DNA from: Nocardia speluncae NBRC 108251
Lineage (GTDB): Bacteria; Actinomycetota; Actinomycetes; Mycobacteriales; Mycobacteriaceae
Length of the DNA: 64,000 bases
Direction: 5' to 3'
Assembly: GCF_001613245.1 (NCBI RefSeq)
Contig: NZ_BDBZ01000037.1
Location: 153,670 to 217,669 of the forward strand
Part shown: positions 18,557-27,267 of the stretch, one piece after another
Layout: every line of letters starts with the position of its first letter
How positions within the stretch are numbered: the stretch's first letter is position 1
Position numbers and translations under genes: made by a program
Notes under the pieces: model-generated
Told to the model about the DNA's origin: nothing
The model's database searches: none
What the model saw: the letters and a program-made list of their open reading frames with translations, nothing else

Positions 18557-19168
18557 ATGAAAGAACAGCAGTCGACGTCCCTGGCCGCCCTGGTCTGCGA
18601 GCAGCTCGACCAGGCGGCGGCACCGATCCGGAGCACTGGTGCGATGGTGATTTGCGGATTCCCCGCATCAGGCAAGTCCTCGGCCGCGCGGTGGCTCGCC
18701 GCGGGGATGGGCGCGGTCGTGTTGGACAAGGACACACTCGCACCGGCGTTGGAGGAGTCGGTAATGACGCGGCTGACCGGCGATCCGTTCGATCGCGATT
18801 CCGACACCTACCGCGAGGTCGTTGCGCCGGGCATCTACGACAGCCTCATCCGTACCGGCCTGACCGTGGCCACCCACCACCCGGTGGTGCTGGACGCACC
18901 GTTCCTGTCGACCATGCGTGCGGCAGGCGCCGCAGGACTTCCGTTGGGAGTTTTCATGCGACAGCACACCGAAGCTGAGGCGGACCTGCCGGTCGTGACC
19001 GTGTGGATAGACTCGCCCACCGAACAGGTTCGACAGCGGATGATCGCACGGGGTTCTGCCCGCGACGCACCCAAGTTGGCGGACTGGACTGGGTATCGGT
19101 CCGGTGTTCTCGATTCCGGAGTTCGGGAACTGGCCCGCACAGTGTGCGATCTCGTGATCGAAAACTGA
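18557..19168 (+). CDS. P-loop kinase/ATPase (zeta-toxin or phosphotransferase-like)
   Basis: A 203-aa protein with Walker A GFPASGKSSAARWLA near residue 34. The aspartate-bearing VVLDKDTLAPALEES follows, as in zeta-toxin/CPT-like kinases, and WIDSPTEQVRQRMIARG as a lid region. It would phosphorylate a small molecule; the substrate is unknown. A GTG one codon earlier (18554) is an alternative start. No antitoxin gene is adjacent, so a TA role is not supported. Confidence 0.78.
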   Translation: MKEQQSTSLAALVCEQLDQAAAPIRSTGAMVICGFPASGKSSAARWLAAGMGAVVLDKDTLAPALEESVMTRLTGDPFDRDSDTYREVVAPGIYDSLIRTGLTVATHHPVVLDAPFLSTMRAAGAAGLPLGVFMRQHTEAEADLPVVTVWIDSPTEQVRQRMIARGSARDAPKLADWTGYRSGVLDSGVRELARTVCDLVIEN

Positions 19169-19180
19169 ACCGGATTCTGA

Positions 19181-20092
19181 TCAGTACGCCGGGTTGTCAC
19201 GGTGGAGTAGCGGAAGTATCGATCTCATGACCGTGTGGATCTCTCGCGCATGTTCGGGTGATGCTGAGGTCAGCGGTGGCCGGACTAGGGTCGGGAACCC
19301 GGGCAGCCGGGTCGACACCGCGGCTTTGGCGAAGGCGACATCGCTGATGGGTAGTCGTTTACGGGCGTCGGTGTAGCGGTCGAATTCGTGTTGCCGGGCC
19401 TGGGCACGCTCGATGTCACCGGCCGCCACCGCCGCTGCGACCGCTACCGGCAGCTCCGCGACCGGCCCTCCGGCGCCGGTGACCACCCCGGCCGCCCCGA
19501 TCTCCGCGATCCGGGCCCCGATCCGGTCGTCACCGAGATACACCCGGAAGTCGGGGCCGATCTGCTGATACTCGTAGGTCAATGAGCGGTCCTTCCCGGA
19601 GTCTTTGATCCCGGTCAGCTGCGGAAACTCTCCGGCCAGCTGCGCGGCGAGCCGCGGTGGGATTGGTGCCTGGGTGTGGCGTGGGAAGTTGTACAGCAGT
19701 GTCGGGCGCAGGCAGTGCGGCAACACTGCGCGGAAGTAGGCCCCGATCCCGGTTTCGGCAGCCTCGGCGAAGAAGAACGGGTTCATCACCGCCAGCGCAT
19801 CGGCGAAGTCGCTGGCGTGGCGCGCCAATTCCACGGCATCACCGACCGCGCATGCACCCACGTGCACGACCAGGACACCGCTCCACCTGCTTCGGCAGTG
19901 CTCGGCGACCTGGATCCGCTCGCGCACCGTCAGACTGGCGAATTCCCCGGTGGTTCCGTTGACCAGGACCGTCTCGACACCCGCAGCCCCAATCAGATCC
20001 AGATAGTCGCTCAACGCCGAAAGATCCAGGTGACCGCCACGTTGGTACGGCGTTACCGTAGCGACAATCGGACAGGAGAAGGATTCGGTCAC
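19181..20092 (-). CDS. DapA/NanA-family aldolase-lyase
   Basis: A 303-aa TIM-barrel class I aldolase family member. NGTTGEFASLTVRER is the substrate carboxylate loop, YNFPRH carries the catalytic Tyr and GIKDSGKD the Schiff-base Lys. The GTG at 20092 begins TESFSCPIVATVTPY, the normal family start; the frame stays open 11 codons further upstream. The true substrate (dihydrodipicolinate, a sialic-type acid or another 2-oxo acid) cannot be read off. It is not next to other lysine genes. Confidence 0.87.
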   Translation of the reverse strand: MTESFSCPIVATVTPYQRGGHLDLSALSDYLDLIGAAGVETVLVNGTTGEFASLTVRERIQVAEHCRSRWSGVLVVHVGACAVGDAVELARHASDFADALAVMNPFFFAEAAETGIGAYFRAVLPHCLRPTLLYNFPRHTQAPIPPRLAAQLAGEFPQLTGIKDSGKDRSLTYEYQQIGPDFRVYLGDDRIGARIAEIGAAGVVTGAGGPVAELPVAVAAAVAAGDIERAQARQHEFDRYTDARKRLPISDVAFAKAAVSTRLPGFPTLVRPPLTSASPEHAREIHTVMRSILPLLHRDNPAY

Positions 20093-20178
20093 GGCCCCCA
20101 GCCTCCCACGCTCTCCGCAGCGCATCGTGCGGACGAGAGGCTCGGCGAACGCCTCGGGACGTACGCCGTGCGGAGCAT

Positions 20179-20952
20179 CTACTGTGCGCGGGCTGCGATG
20201 AGGTGGAAGAACCGTGCGGTATGGGTGTACGGAGCGCGGTGGGACAAGGTGAGTTCCAGCCGCTCGAGCTTGCTGTAGAAATCCGGGTCGGACTTGCGGG
20301 AGTCGTCGACGATGAGGTCGCAGACACAGCGGATGCCGTACCTCCCGATAACGCTCAGCTCCGCCGTGCGCAGGTCCGCCGCGACCCGGTCGGCATAGCA
20401 GGCGTGAGTTCTGGTGTCGTACGCGCCGCTGTACCGGGTGGGGCTATCCAGCAGCCACAGTGCTTCGTCCAGATCCAGGCCACGCACCGCACTCAGCAGT
20501 GGGTCGGTGTCAGCGTTGGGTGCTATCAGCGACAGCACCCCAGCCGGCCGAAGCTGGTCCGCCAGCATGGTTGCGGTGCGTTCCCTCTCCGGAAGGTACT
20601 GAAGCACGTTATGCAGTAGCACGACATCGAAGCCGTCGGTGCCCAGCGTGGCGCCGAGGGAGTCGATATCGGCCGGGTATGTGGTGATGTGGTCGCGGAC
20701 GCCACGCTCGGAGGCGATCGTGTTCGCTTCGGCGAGGGACTGGGGTGAGGGGTCGGCGATGGTGACGTGGTGTCCGCGTCGAGCGAGTTCAACCGCTTCC
20801 ACACCATTGCCACCACCGACATCGAGGATCTCCAGTCCTCGCTCGGCGGGCAGGTGCCGGACAAGGTTCGCCATCGCCACCGTGTACCGCAGCCTGCCCC
20901 ATGGGCTGGCCTGCCATTGCTGGAACTCGCCCAACTTGTCGTCGAACATCAT
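20179..20952 (-). CDS. Class I SAM-dependent methyltransferase
   Basis: A 257-aa protein with SAM-binding motif I LEILDVGGGNGVEAVELARR, the acidic motif II HVTIADPSP, motif III DGFDVVLLHNVLQYL and LRPAGVLSLIAPN. The C-terminal half resembles the SmtA/CmoM-like group. The substrate is unknown. It is divergent from the HIT gene with about 110 bp between. Confidence 0.87.
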   Translation of the reverse strand: MMFDDKLGEFQQWQASPWGRLRYTVAMANLVRHLPAERGLEILDVGGGNGVEAVELARRGHHVTIADPSPQSLAEANTIASERGVRDHITTYPADIDSLGATLGTDGFDVVLLHNVLQYLPERERTATMLADQLRPAGVLSLIAPNADTDPLLSAVRGLDLDEALWLLDSPTRYSGAYDTRTHACYADRVAADLRTAELSVIGRYGIRCVCDLIVDDSRKSDPDFYSKLERLELTLSHRAPYTHTARFFHLIAARAQ

Positions 20953-21064
20953 TGATTCAGCTCCTTCTGCTCACCGCGACCACCCCGATCAGGCGGCACC
21001 GCGCCGCGTAATTATCGTGCCGTTCCGGCGCCTTCGTGAGCAGGATCGGCGCAGAATCGTTGTC

Positions 21065-21568
21065 ATGGAACGCATCTCGTTCGACATCGACGACTATGAA
21101 CGGCGGGTTCGCTCGAAACCGTGCTTCATCTGCGCCATCGTCGCGGGACAGCACGACTCGAAGCTTGAGCAGATCGTTGCTGAGGACGATGAGAACATCG
21201 CGTTCCTGTCCCGGTATCCGACCCTGCCCGGCTACGTGCTCGTTTCGCCGAAACATCACCATGAGCATGTGGTTGACGACCTGGACGAAGACGAATATCT
21301 GCGACTGATGAGAATGGTTCGCCGCGTTGGGAGAGCACTGCAAACGGTGGTCCCCACCGAACGGCTATATATCGCCAGTCTCGGCAGCCAACAGGGCAAC
21401 GCTCACCTCCACTGGCACGTTGCCGCCCTACCACCTGGAGTGCCCTACCGCGAACAGCAATTCCATGCCCTGATGGCGGAAAACGGAATACTGTCCTGGT
21501 CTCTGGAGCAGGCAGTCGAACTCGCCGGCCTCATCCGCGCCGCCTTGGCTGCCGACGGCACGAACTGA
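21065..21568 (+). CDS. HIT-family nucleotide hydrolase/transferase
   Basis: A 167-aa protein. CFICAIVAG is a zinc-type N-terminal CxxC, and the histidine triad is GNAHLHWHVAALPPG. HIT proteins split AMP from nucleotidyl-linked substrates or transfer nucleotides. The ATG at 21065 gives a normal N-terminus; the frame extends upstream but without conservation. Confidence 0.88.
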   Translation: MERISFDIDDYERRVRSKPCFICAIVAGQHDSKLEQIVAEDDENIAFLSRYPTLPGYVLVSPKHHHEHVVDDLDEDEYLRLMRMVRRVGRALQTVVPTERLYIASLGSQQGNAHLHWHVAALPPGVPYREQQFHALMAENGILSWSLEQAVELAGLIRAALAADGTN

Positions 21569-21805
21569 ACCACCATGCGTCGAAGAATTCATATCCGCAG
21601 GTAGCTGAGTAACCGCCAAGTGTAGGACCAATCCCTAAATTGTTTTCCGATGGACTCGCGAAAAATATTGCTGTGGAAATCTTTTCGCTGAATTACCTAT
21701 TGATGGTCTCCGGGCGCACATATAGCGTCGTATCCGCCAGAATTGAGACGCCCCGGCTGGTGGGCCAACACCAGACCGGGGCAGGTACGGAGAAAGGGCT
21801 CCGCA

Positions 21806-22165
21806 ATGCAAAGTGTAATCATCTCGGTCGGGTCCGAGGTCGAAGTCGAGGCACCATACGACCGCCGTTTCCACGACGCGGCGGACGAACTCGGTGGCAC
21901 ACCCACCTCGGATGGTGAAGCGTGGCGCTTCTCCCGCAACGACGAAGAACGTGTCCGCCAACTATGCAGCACAATCTTCGGAGAAGACCAGGGCACGACC
22001 CCGGCGACGGACCAGCCGCTCGACCGCTCCGAAGTCGGCACCAGCGAGGCTTCGGAACTGCCTGTTGTGAGCACCCATCAACGGCGGGCGGACCTGCTCG
22101 ACCGTCTCGACATGCTGCTCGACGAGGTCGCTGAGGTACATACCGCCCTGCAAGCGCTGAAGTAG
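21806..22165 (+). CDS. Small hypothetical protein, 119 aa
   Basis: No family was recognised. The first part (VIISVGSEVEVEAPYDRRFH) is strand-rich and charged. The last 35 residues (HQRRADLLDRLDMLLDEVAE) look like a short coiled coil. AGAAAGGG lies upstream of the chosen ATG. It is cytosolic, and neighbours give no hint of its role. Confidence 0.6.
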   Translation: MQSVIISVGSEVEVEAPYDRRFHDAADELGGTPTSDGEAWRFSRNDEERVRQLCSTIFGEDQGTTPATDQPLDRSEVGTSEASELPVVSTHQRRADLLDRLDMLLDEVAEVHTALQALK

Positions 22166-22321
22166 GGGCTGGCCTGCCACACAGAAATCAGAGGGCTTCG
22201 ACCGGTGGCCGATCAATCCACCGGCCATCGGTCGTCGGCTCTCTTCTGATGCTTCGTGTTCTTGCTGCTGCTCGGTTGAACGCTCCGGTTTGCATTTGGC
22301 AGCAGGTCTACGGTGGCTCGT

Positions 22322-23023
22322 TCAGGCGGACAGCTCTTCCAGCCGATATCGGGTCCATTCGATGGCGGCACCGCCGCATCGTTCGAATGCCGCGCAGTTG
22401 TCGGCGCGGTCGTCGATCAGAAGCGCCTCGCCGAAGGAGAGCCCTGCGGTGGTCAGCCAGGAGCCGAAGAAGGCTTCAGGGTCTTCGGATTTCAGTACGC
22501 CGGTGTCGCTCGAGCTGATGATGTCGTCGAATACGGCGGCAGCCTCTTTCAGCGTCTCCGTGCCTGATGGTTGTTCGTTATGACTGGACGTGACGGCGTG
22601 AAAGGTGCTGGTGAACGCGTCGATATTGTCGGTCGCCAGGACAACGGTCGAGTGGTACCGGGCGTCACGCAGTGCTCGGAGAAGCGACTGGTTTACGGGC
22701 ATGTGGGCGATGTCGTGTGCGAGTTGCGTCAGGAGCTGGTCAACATCGAGGCCCGAGTGCGTGGCAGCGAGGTTGGTGAGGATGTCGCGGGAGCTGCGCT
22801 TTCCGCACATCCATTCGCGGCCCTCCCGATTGCCTGTCGTGAACAGCCGGTCCAGTTCTCGATTCAGAACAGCGTAAAGGGAGTGATCCGGATCGTCGGT
22901 AATGCTGTGCCAGAACGGTTTCCGGCACAGCACTCCGTGCCAATCGCAGAAGACGACGCGAGGAGGGTCCGCACTTCGCATAACGTCTGCGATGGTCTTG
23001 ATCGCCGGGTGGGCGAGGGTCAC
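22322..23023 (-). CDS. HAD-superfamily phosphatase-like protein
   Basis: A 233-aa protein and the last gene of operon A. Its GTG overlaps the stop of the acyltransferase-SGNH gene. Motif I is VVFCDWHGVL: the first Asp (D27) is kept, but the usual second Asp is His (H29), which is unusual for HAD phosphatases. Motif II is VVLATDNID and motif IV GEALLIDDRADNC. In heptose pathways an HAD enzyme (GmhB) removes the 7-phosphate between the two HldE steps, so this protein is a candidate for that step. That role is inferred from context only. Confidence 0.72.
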   Translation of the reverse strand: MTLAHPAIKTIADVMRSADPPRVVFCDWHGVLCRKPFWHSITDDPDHSLYAVLNRELDRLFTTGNREGREWMCGKRSSRDILTNLAATHSGLDVDQLLTQLAHDIAHMPVNQSLLRALRDARYHSTVVLATDNIDAFTSTFHAVTSSHNEQPSGTETLKEAAAVFDDIISSSDTGVLKSEDPEAFFGSWLTTAGLSFGEALLIDDRADNCAAFERCGGAAIEWTRYRLEELSA

Positions 23024-24390
23024 TGGGCGTATTCCCGAGCCGCGGTCGCGCGGTCGAGCCTGTCGAGGGTGAGCAGGCCATCGAGGACTCGGTGGGCGGT
23101 GATGGCTTGGTCGGTGATGTGTCGAACGGTTTCGTCGCCTTGTTCGGAGAGGTGCACTCCGTCGGCCCACACGCTGGGTGCTTCGGCGGCTGGGGCCGTG
23201 GGGGTGGCGGGTGACCATCCGAAGCAGGTGGCGACATAGGTGATGTCGTCCCAGATGTCGACGAAGACCGCGTCGTGGTCGGCGGCGGCGCGGCGGGCGC
23301 GCTGGTTGTATTCGGTCAGATCGCCGTTGGCGGCGGCGACGTCGATGGTGGGGTCCCAGCCGATCGGGGGTTCACCGATCACGACGATCCGGCGGGCGCA
23401 GGCGCTGAGGAGCCCGAGGGCGGTGCGGATGTTGGTGTCGTATTCGCCGATGCCGACTGCTTCGCTCATCCGGCCTTGGTGGTGTCGCCAGACGTCGTTG
23501 AGGCCGACTCCGAGGACGGCGAGGTCCCATCGGCCGCCGGCGTCGACTGCGGCTCGGAGGTTGGTCAGGACGTCGCGGCTGGTTGCTCCTCCTTCGCCGT
23601 GGTTGTCGGTGGTGAAGGTGATCCATGGGTAGCGGGTGGACCATCCGGTGGTCAGGACATGGACGTAGCCGCGTTTGCGCCATTCGGTGACCGTGATCTG
23701 TTCGCCGATCTCGGGGAGATCGGCTTGGACTGCGAGGCGGGGGTTGTGGGCTTCGTAGTGTTCCATCAGGGATGTTCCGAACCAGCCGATCCGCAGTTGG
23801 GGTCGGGGGTGTTCGGGGTCGAGGGGTCCGGGGTGGCGGGCGGTGACGCGGGCGGGCGCGCCGACGGCGGTGGTGTTCGGCGGCACGGATGCGGTGACGA
23901 CGGCGTTGGCGCCGATGCGGGCGTTTTGGCCGATGGTGACGCCGGCGGTGATCGAGACTTTGTTCGCGACGATCGCGCCGGGCTCGATGGTGACTGGAGC
24001 GGTGTCGAATCCGCTGGCCCACGGGGTGATGGGCTCACCCGGGGTGAGGGTGTCGGGGGTGCGGGCGCGGTGGTTGTGGTCGTGGATGTCGACCATGTTG
24101 GAGATTCCTGCGCCGCGTCCGATGTGGATGCGGGTCATGGCGGACAGGACGACGTTCTCGCCGAGGGCGGTGTCGTCGCCGATGGTGATGTGTCCGCCGG
24201 TGTTGGCTTGCAGGGTCGTGCCGCGGCGAATGCTGACACGGTCACCGATGGTGATGGTGGCGTCGGTGTCGACGACGAAGTCGACGTCGTCGGCGATGTC
24301 GCAGTCGGCGCCGATGTGTACCGCGTCGCCGTAGCGGGCGCGGACTCGGTCTGTGAGGGCAATCGAGTCGGTGTCGGTCACGCTGGTCAT
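23020..24390 (-). CDS. Hexapeptide acyltransferase fused to an SGNH hydrolase
   Basis: A 456-aa two-domain protein. Residues ~20-190 form a left-handed beta-helix of hexapeptide repeats (TITIGDRVSIRRGTTLQANT, then GARIGANAVVTA-type turns), as in sugar O-acetyltransferases. Residues ~200-440 are an SGNH/GDSL hydrolase: block I IGWFGTSLMEHY, block III LGVGLNDVWRH, block V WADGVHLSEQG. Fusions of this type could add and trim acyl groups on one substrate. The gene overlaps the stop of the carbamoyltransferase (ATGA) and the GTG of the HAD gene. Confidence 0.88.
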   Translation of the reverse strand: MTSVTDTDSIALTDRVRARYGDAVHIGADCDIADDVDFVVDTDATITIGDRVSIRRGTTLQANTGGHITIGDDTALGENVVLSAMTRIHIGRGAGISNMVDIHDHNHRARTPDTLTPGEPITPWASGFDTAPVTIEPGAIVANKVSITAGVTIGQNARIGANAVVTASVPPNTTAVGAPARVTARHPGPLDPEHPRPQLRIGWFGTSLMEHYEAHNPRLAVQADLPEIGEQITVTEWRKRGYVHVLTTGWSTRYPWITFTTDNHGEGGATSRDVLTNLRAAVDAGGRWDLAVLGVGLNDVWRHHQGRMSEAVGIGEYDTNIRTALGLLSACARRIVVIGEPPIGWDPTIDVAAANGDLTEYNQRARRAAADHDAVFVDIWDDITYVATCFGWSPATPTAPAAEAPSVWADGVHLSEQGDETVRHITDQAITAHRVLDGLLTLDRLDRATAAREYAQ

Positions 24391-26111
24391 GATCCTTTTC
24401 TCGGTGGTCGGTGCTGTTGATGGGTGGGTGCCGATGGTGGTGTGGTGACGAGGTAGTCGCCGATCACGAGGGCGTCCAGGCCGAGTCGGGCGCCGCTGGC
24501 GAGTGCGTCGGCTGGGGTGTCGACGATCGGTTCGCCGGGGCCGTTGTAGCTGGTGTTCAATACGACGCCGATCCCGGTCTCGGCTTCGAGGGCGTGCAGG
24601 AGTCGGGCGTATTCCGGTTGGTGTGCGGGGTCGACGTGTTGTGGGCGCAGTGTGCCGTCGGCGTGGACGACGCCGGGGATCTGTTGGCGTGCTCGGGGTG
24701 TGGCCTCGTGGGCGACGATCATGAATTCTGCCGGGCCGTCGGGTGTGGTGGTCCAGCCGGTCGGGTCGAGCATGCTCGGTGCGAGGGGCCGCCAGAGTTC
24801 GCGGTGTTTGATGTCGCGGTTGATGCGGTCGCGCAGTCTGGTGGTGCGGGGGTCGGCGAGGATGCTGCGGGCACCGAGTGCCCGTGGACCGGCTTCGGCG
24901 CGGCCCTGGTGCCAGCCGATGACCTTGCCCTCGGCTATCAGGCGGGCGGCGGTCGCGGCGATATCGGGTGGGGTGGTGAAGTTCGCGCCGGCATCGTGCA
25001 GGGCGGTCTCGATGGCGTGGTTGTCGTAGGCCGGACCCAAGAAGGCGTGTGCTTGGCGAGGACCGGGCACTGTGTGGTCACCGCGGCGGTGCGCGACTTC
25101 CAGGGCTGCGCCGAGAGCGCATCCGGCATCACCGGCGGCCGGTTGCACGAACAAGGTGTCGGTGTCGGGGGTGCGGGCGAGGATGCCGTTGGTGGTGCAG
25201 TTGAGCCCAACACCGCCGGCCAGACACAGCGCGGTCGCGCCGGTTTCCTCCAGAGCGGTGGAGACGACGCTGATCAGGCAGCGTTGCAGCAGGAATTGGG
25301 CCGATGCTGCGAGGTCGGCGGCGAGGCTTTGGTGGGCGTCGTCCGATCTTGGTGCTTGGCGCGGGATTCCGGCGTCGGTGAATGCCTTGCGGTAGGCGTG
25401 GCGCAGGGCTCGGTAGTAGGTGAGGTCGGTGTAGCCGGCGGTGTGGTCGGCCTCGGGTGCGAGGCCGTAGGGGGTGAGGTCGAGGTGGTAGCCGTCGCGG
25501 GTGGGGTGCAGGAAGTTCAGGTCGATGGTCGGTTTTCCGTAGGCGGCCAGGCCCATCAGTTTGCCTGCGTGGGTCCAGTCGCCGAGCCCGGCGTGTTCGG
25601 TGGCGAATTGGTAGAACCAGCCCAGTGATTGTGTGAACGGGAAGGTTCGCAGGCATCGCAGACCGGCTCGGGTTCCGTGATGGATGCTGGTGGAGACACC
25701 GTCGCCGGAGCCGTCGACCACGATGACCGCGGCGTCGGCGACACCTGCGGGGTAGAAGGCGCTGGCGGCATGGGCGAGGTGGTGGCCGACGATGGTCAGT
25801 CGACGTGGTCTTTCCGGGCCGGTGCCGAGCGGTCCGAGGAGTTCAGCGATTAGGTCTGGGTCGGTGATCTCATCGGCGGGGTTCGGCCAGTACGGGTTCC
25901 AGGCCACCGCGATCTCGTCGATATCACCGCACCGGATTCCGGCCTGGGCCAGGCACCATGCGGCCGAGGAGGCGGCCGAGCGGGAATCGCGGTGATGCTT
26001 GATTCGGGAGAACCGTTCCTCTTCGGCGAACGCGACGGGTTGGCCGTCGGCGACGAGGCAGGCGGAGGCGTCGTGATGGTAGGGGCCGCCGAGCCCGAGC
26101 ACGTATCCCAC
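24387..26111 (-). CDS. Carbamoyltransferase (NodU/CmcH/BlmD type)
   Basis: A 574-aa protein. The N-terminal Kae1-like part starts YVLGLGGPYHHDASACLV and contains GHHLAHAASAFYPAG, whose histidines bind the metal, and VDGSGDGVS. The C-terminal YrdC-like catalytic region holds GRAEAGPRALGARSILADPR and VVLNTSYNGPGEPIVDTP. It transfers carbamoyl from carbamoyl phosphate through carbamoyl-AMP to a hydroxyl, usually of a sugar. Start at GTG 26111, 4 bp after the stop of the GT9 gene. Its place next to a heptosyltransferase suggests a carbamoylated heptose. Confidence 0.93.
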   Translation of the reverse strand: MGYVLGLGGPYHHDASACLVADGQPVAFAEEERFSRIKHHRDSRSAASSAAWCLAQAGIRCGDIDEIAVAWNPYWPNPADEITDPDLIAELLGPLGTGPERPRRLTIVGHHLAHAASAFYPAGVADAAVIVVDGSGDGVSTSIHHGTRAGLRCLRTFPFTQSLGWFYQFATEHAGLGDWTHAGKLMGLAAYGKPTIDLNFLHPTRDGYHLDLTPYGLAPEADHTAGYTDLTYYRALRHAYRKAFTDAGIPRQAPRSDDAHQSLAADLAASAQFLLQRCLISVVSTALEETGATALCLAGGVGLNCTTNGILARTPDTDTLFVQPAAGDAGCALGAALEVAHRRGDHTVPGPRQAHAFLGPAYDNHAIETALHDAGANFTTPPDIAATAARLIAEGKVIGWHQGRAEAGPRALGARSILADPRTTRLRDRINRDIKHRELWRPLAPSMLDPTGWTTTPDGPAEFMIVAHEATPRARQQIPGVVHADGTLRPQHVDPAHQPEYARLLHALEAETGIGVVLNTSYNGPGEPIVDTPADALASGARLGLDALVIGDYLVTTPPSAPTHQQHRPPRKGS

Positions 26112-26115
26112 GCGG

Positions 26116-27267
26116 TCAGCCCTCCCGCACGGCGGCTGTGGACAGTGAGTTGCGGACCGCGCCATGGACGTCGGCGACCGTGATGGTGTCCATGCAGCCG
26201 CCGATCCCGCCGCAGGTGACCCGGTGTGCGCACGGGGAGCACGGCAGAGTCGACCGCAGCGCGGTGACATTGTCGGCGTGTTTGGGGATGACTTCGGCGC
26301 CGTTGCTCGGGCCCAGGAGCAGCACCACCGGCAGGTCGTAGGCGAGGGCGAGGTGGAATCCGAGGCTGTCGCCGGTCACCATCGCGTCGCAGAAGTCCGG
26401 GACCGCGGCGAATTCCTGCAGGGTCATGGCGTCGTGACGCACTCGGCCCACTCCGGTGTCCAGTTCTCGTAACAGCTGGTGGCAGGTGCGGGCGTCGGCG
26501 GGGCCGCCGGTGATGACCAGCCGGTGCCCGTCGCCGAGCAGTCGCCGCCCGAGGTCGGCCCAGTGACCGGTGGGCCACAGCTTGGTCGTCTTGGAGCCGC
26601 CGACGTTAAGGCAGACCCAGCCGCCGCTGGTACCTAGCCGCGCGGCGACGCGGGCTTTGGCCGCGTCCGGCACCGACAGCTGGTAGGGCTCGCCGGTGTA
26701 GATGTAGCCGGCGACCTCGAAGTACAGCTCGGTCCACGTCTTACTGTTTCCGCTGGTGCGGAAGTCGTTCCAGGTGTTCATGGCGAAGAAGTGCCGGGCC
26801 GCTGTGCCGATCGGATAGAGGCTGTTGTTCTCGCCGCCGTAGGCGAGGCCGGCGTGGTGCTCGGCGCTGATCCGGGGCACGAGCCCGGCCACGGCGGGGT
26901 GGCGTTCGAAGCTGTAGACGGCGTCGTAGTGTTCGGCGAGCACTGTGTGGGCGGTCTCGGTCTCCCAGGTCAGGACGCGGTCGACGTGCGGGATCATCTC
27001 CACGATGGGGGCGGATTCGGCGCCGACGAGCCAGGTGATGTGTGCGCCGGGGTGTTCGGCTTTGATGCGGGCCGGTAGTGGGGAGGCGATGAGCATGTCG
27101 CCCATCCGTTTGAGCATCACGATCAGGATGCGGTGGGTCACCGGGTCATACAGTGTGCACCCTGGGCAAGGACGCCAGTGCTTGCACGGCAGGCCGCCGA
27201 TGAAATGACGACAGTCGGGTCGCCAGAAGAAGTCGCTGGTGGTCAGTGGCAGATCAGTGGCGTTCAT
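26116..27267 (-). CDS. Glycosyltransferase family 9 (heptosyltransferase-like)
   Basis: A 383-aa GT-B enzyme. ILIVMLKRMGDMLIASPLPA is the GT9 N-terminal signature, and VCLNVGGSKTTKLWPTGHWA with VTGDSLGFHLALA fit the nucleotide-sugar site. An N-terminal CxxxxxxxxCxGC-type cluster (CKHWRPCPGC) and CSPCAHRVTCGGIGGC near the C-terminus could bind metal. GT9 enzymes use ADP-heptose, and genes for that donor are in this operon. Its ATG overlaps the SHMT stop. Comparable GT9 enzymes occur in the bleomycin-type sugar cassette. Confidence 0.88.
   Translation of the reverse strand: MNATDLPLTTSDFFWRPDCRHFIGGLPCKHWRPCPGCTLYDPVTHRILIVMLKRMGDMLIASPLPARIKAEHPGAHITWLVGAESAPIVEMIPHVDRVLTWETETAHTVLAEHYDAVYSFERHPAVAGLVPRISAEHHAGLAYGGENNSLYPIGTAARHFFAMNTWNDFRTSGNSKTWTELYFEVAGYIYTGEPYQLSVPDAAKARVAARLGTSGGWVCLNVGGSKTTKLWPTGHWADLGRRLLGDGHRLVITGGPADARTCHQLLRELDTGVGRVRHDAMTLQEFAAVPDFCDAMVTGDSLGFHLALAYDLPVVLLLGPSNGAEVIPKHADNVTALRSTLPCSPCAHRVTCGGIGGCMDTITVADVHGAVRNSLSTAAVREG

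Noticed and set aside
18557..19168. Zeta toxin of a toxin-antitoxin pair
   Set aside because: Walker A and the kinase fold are seen, but no antitoxin-like small gene is adjacent.
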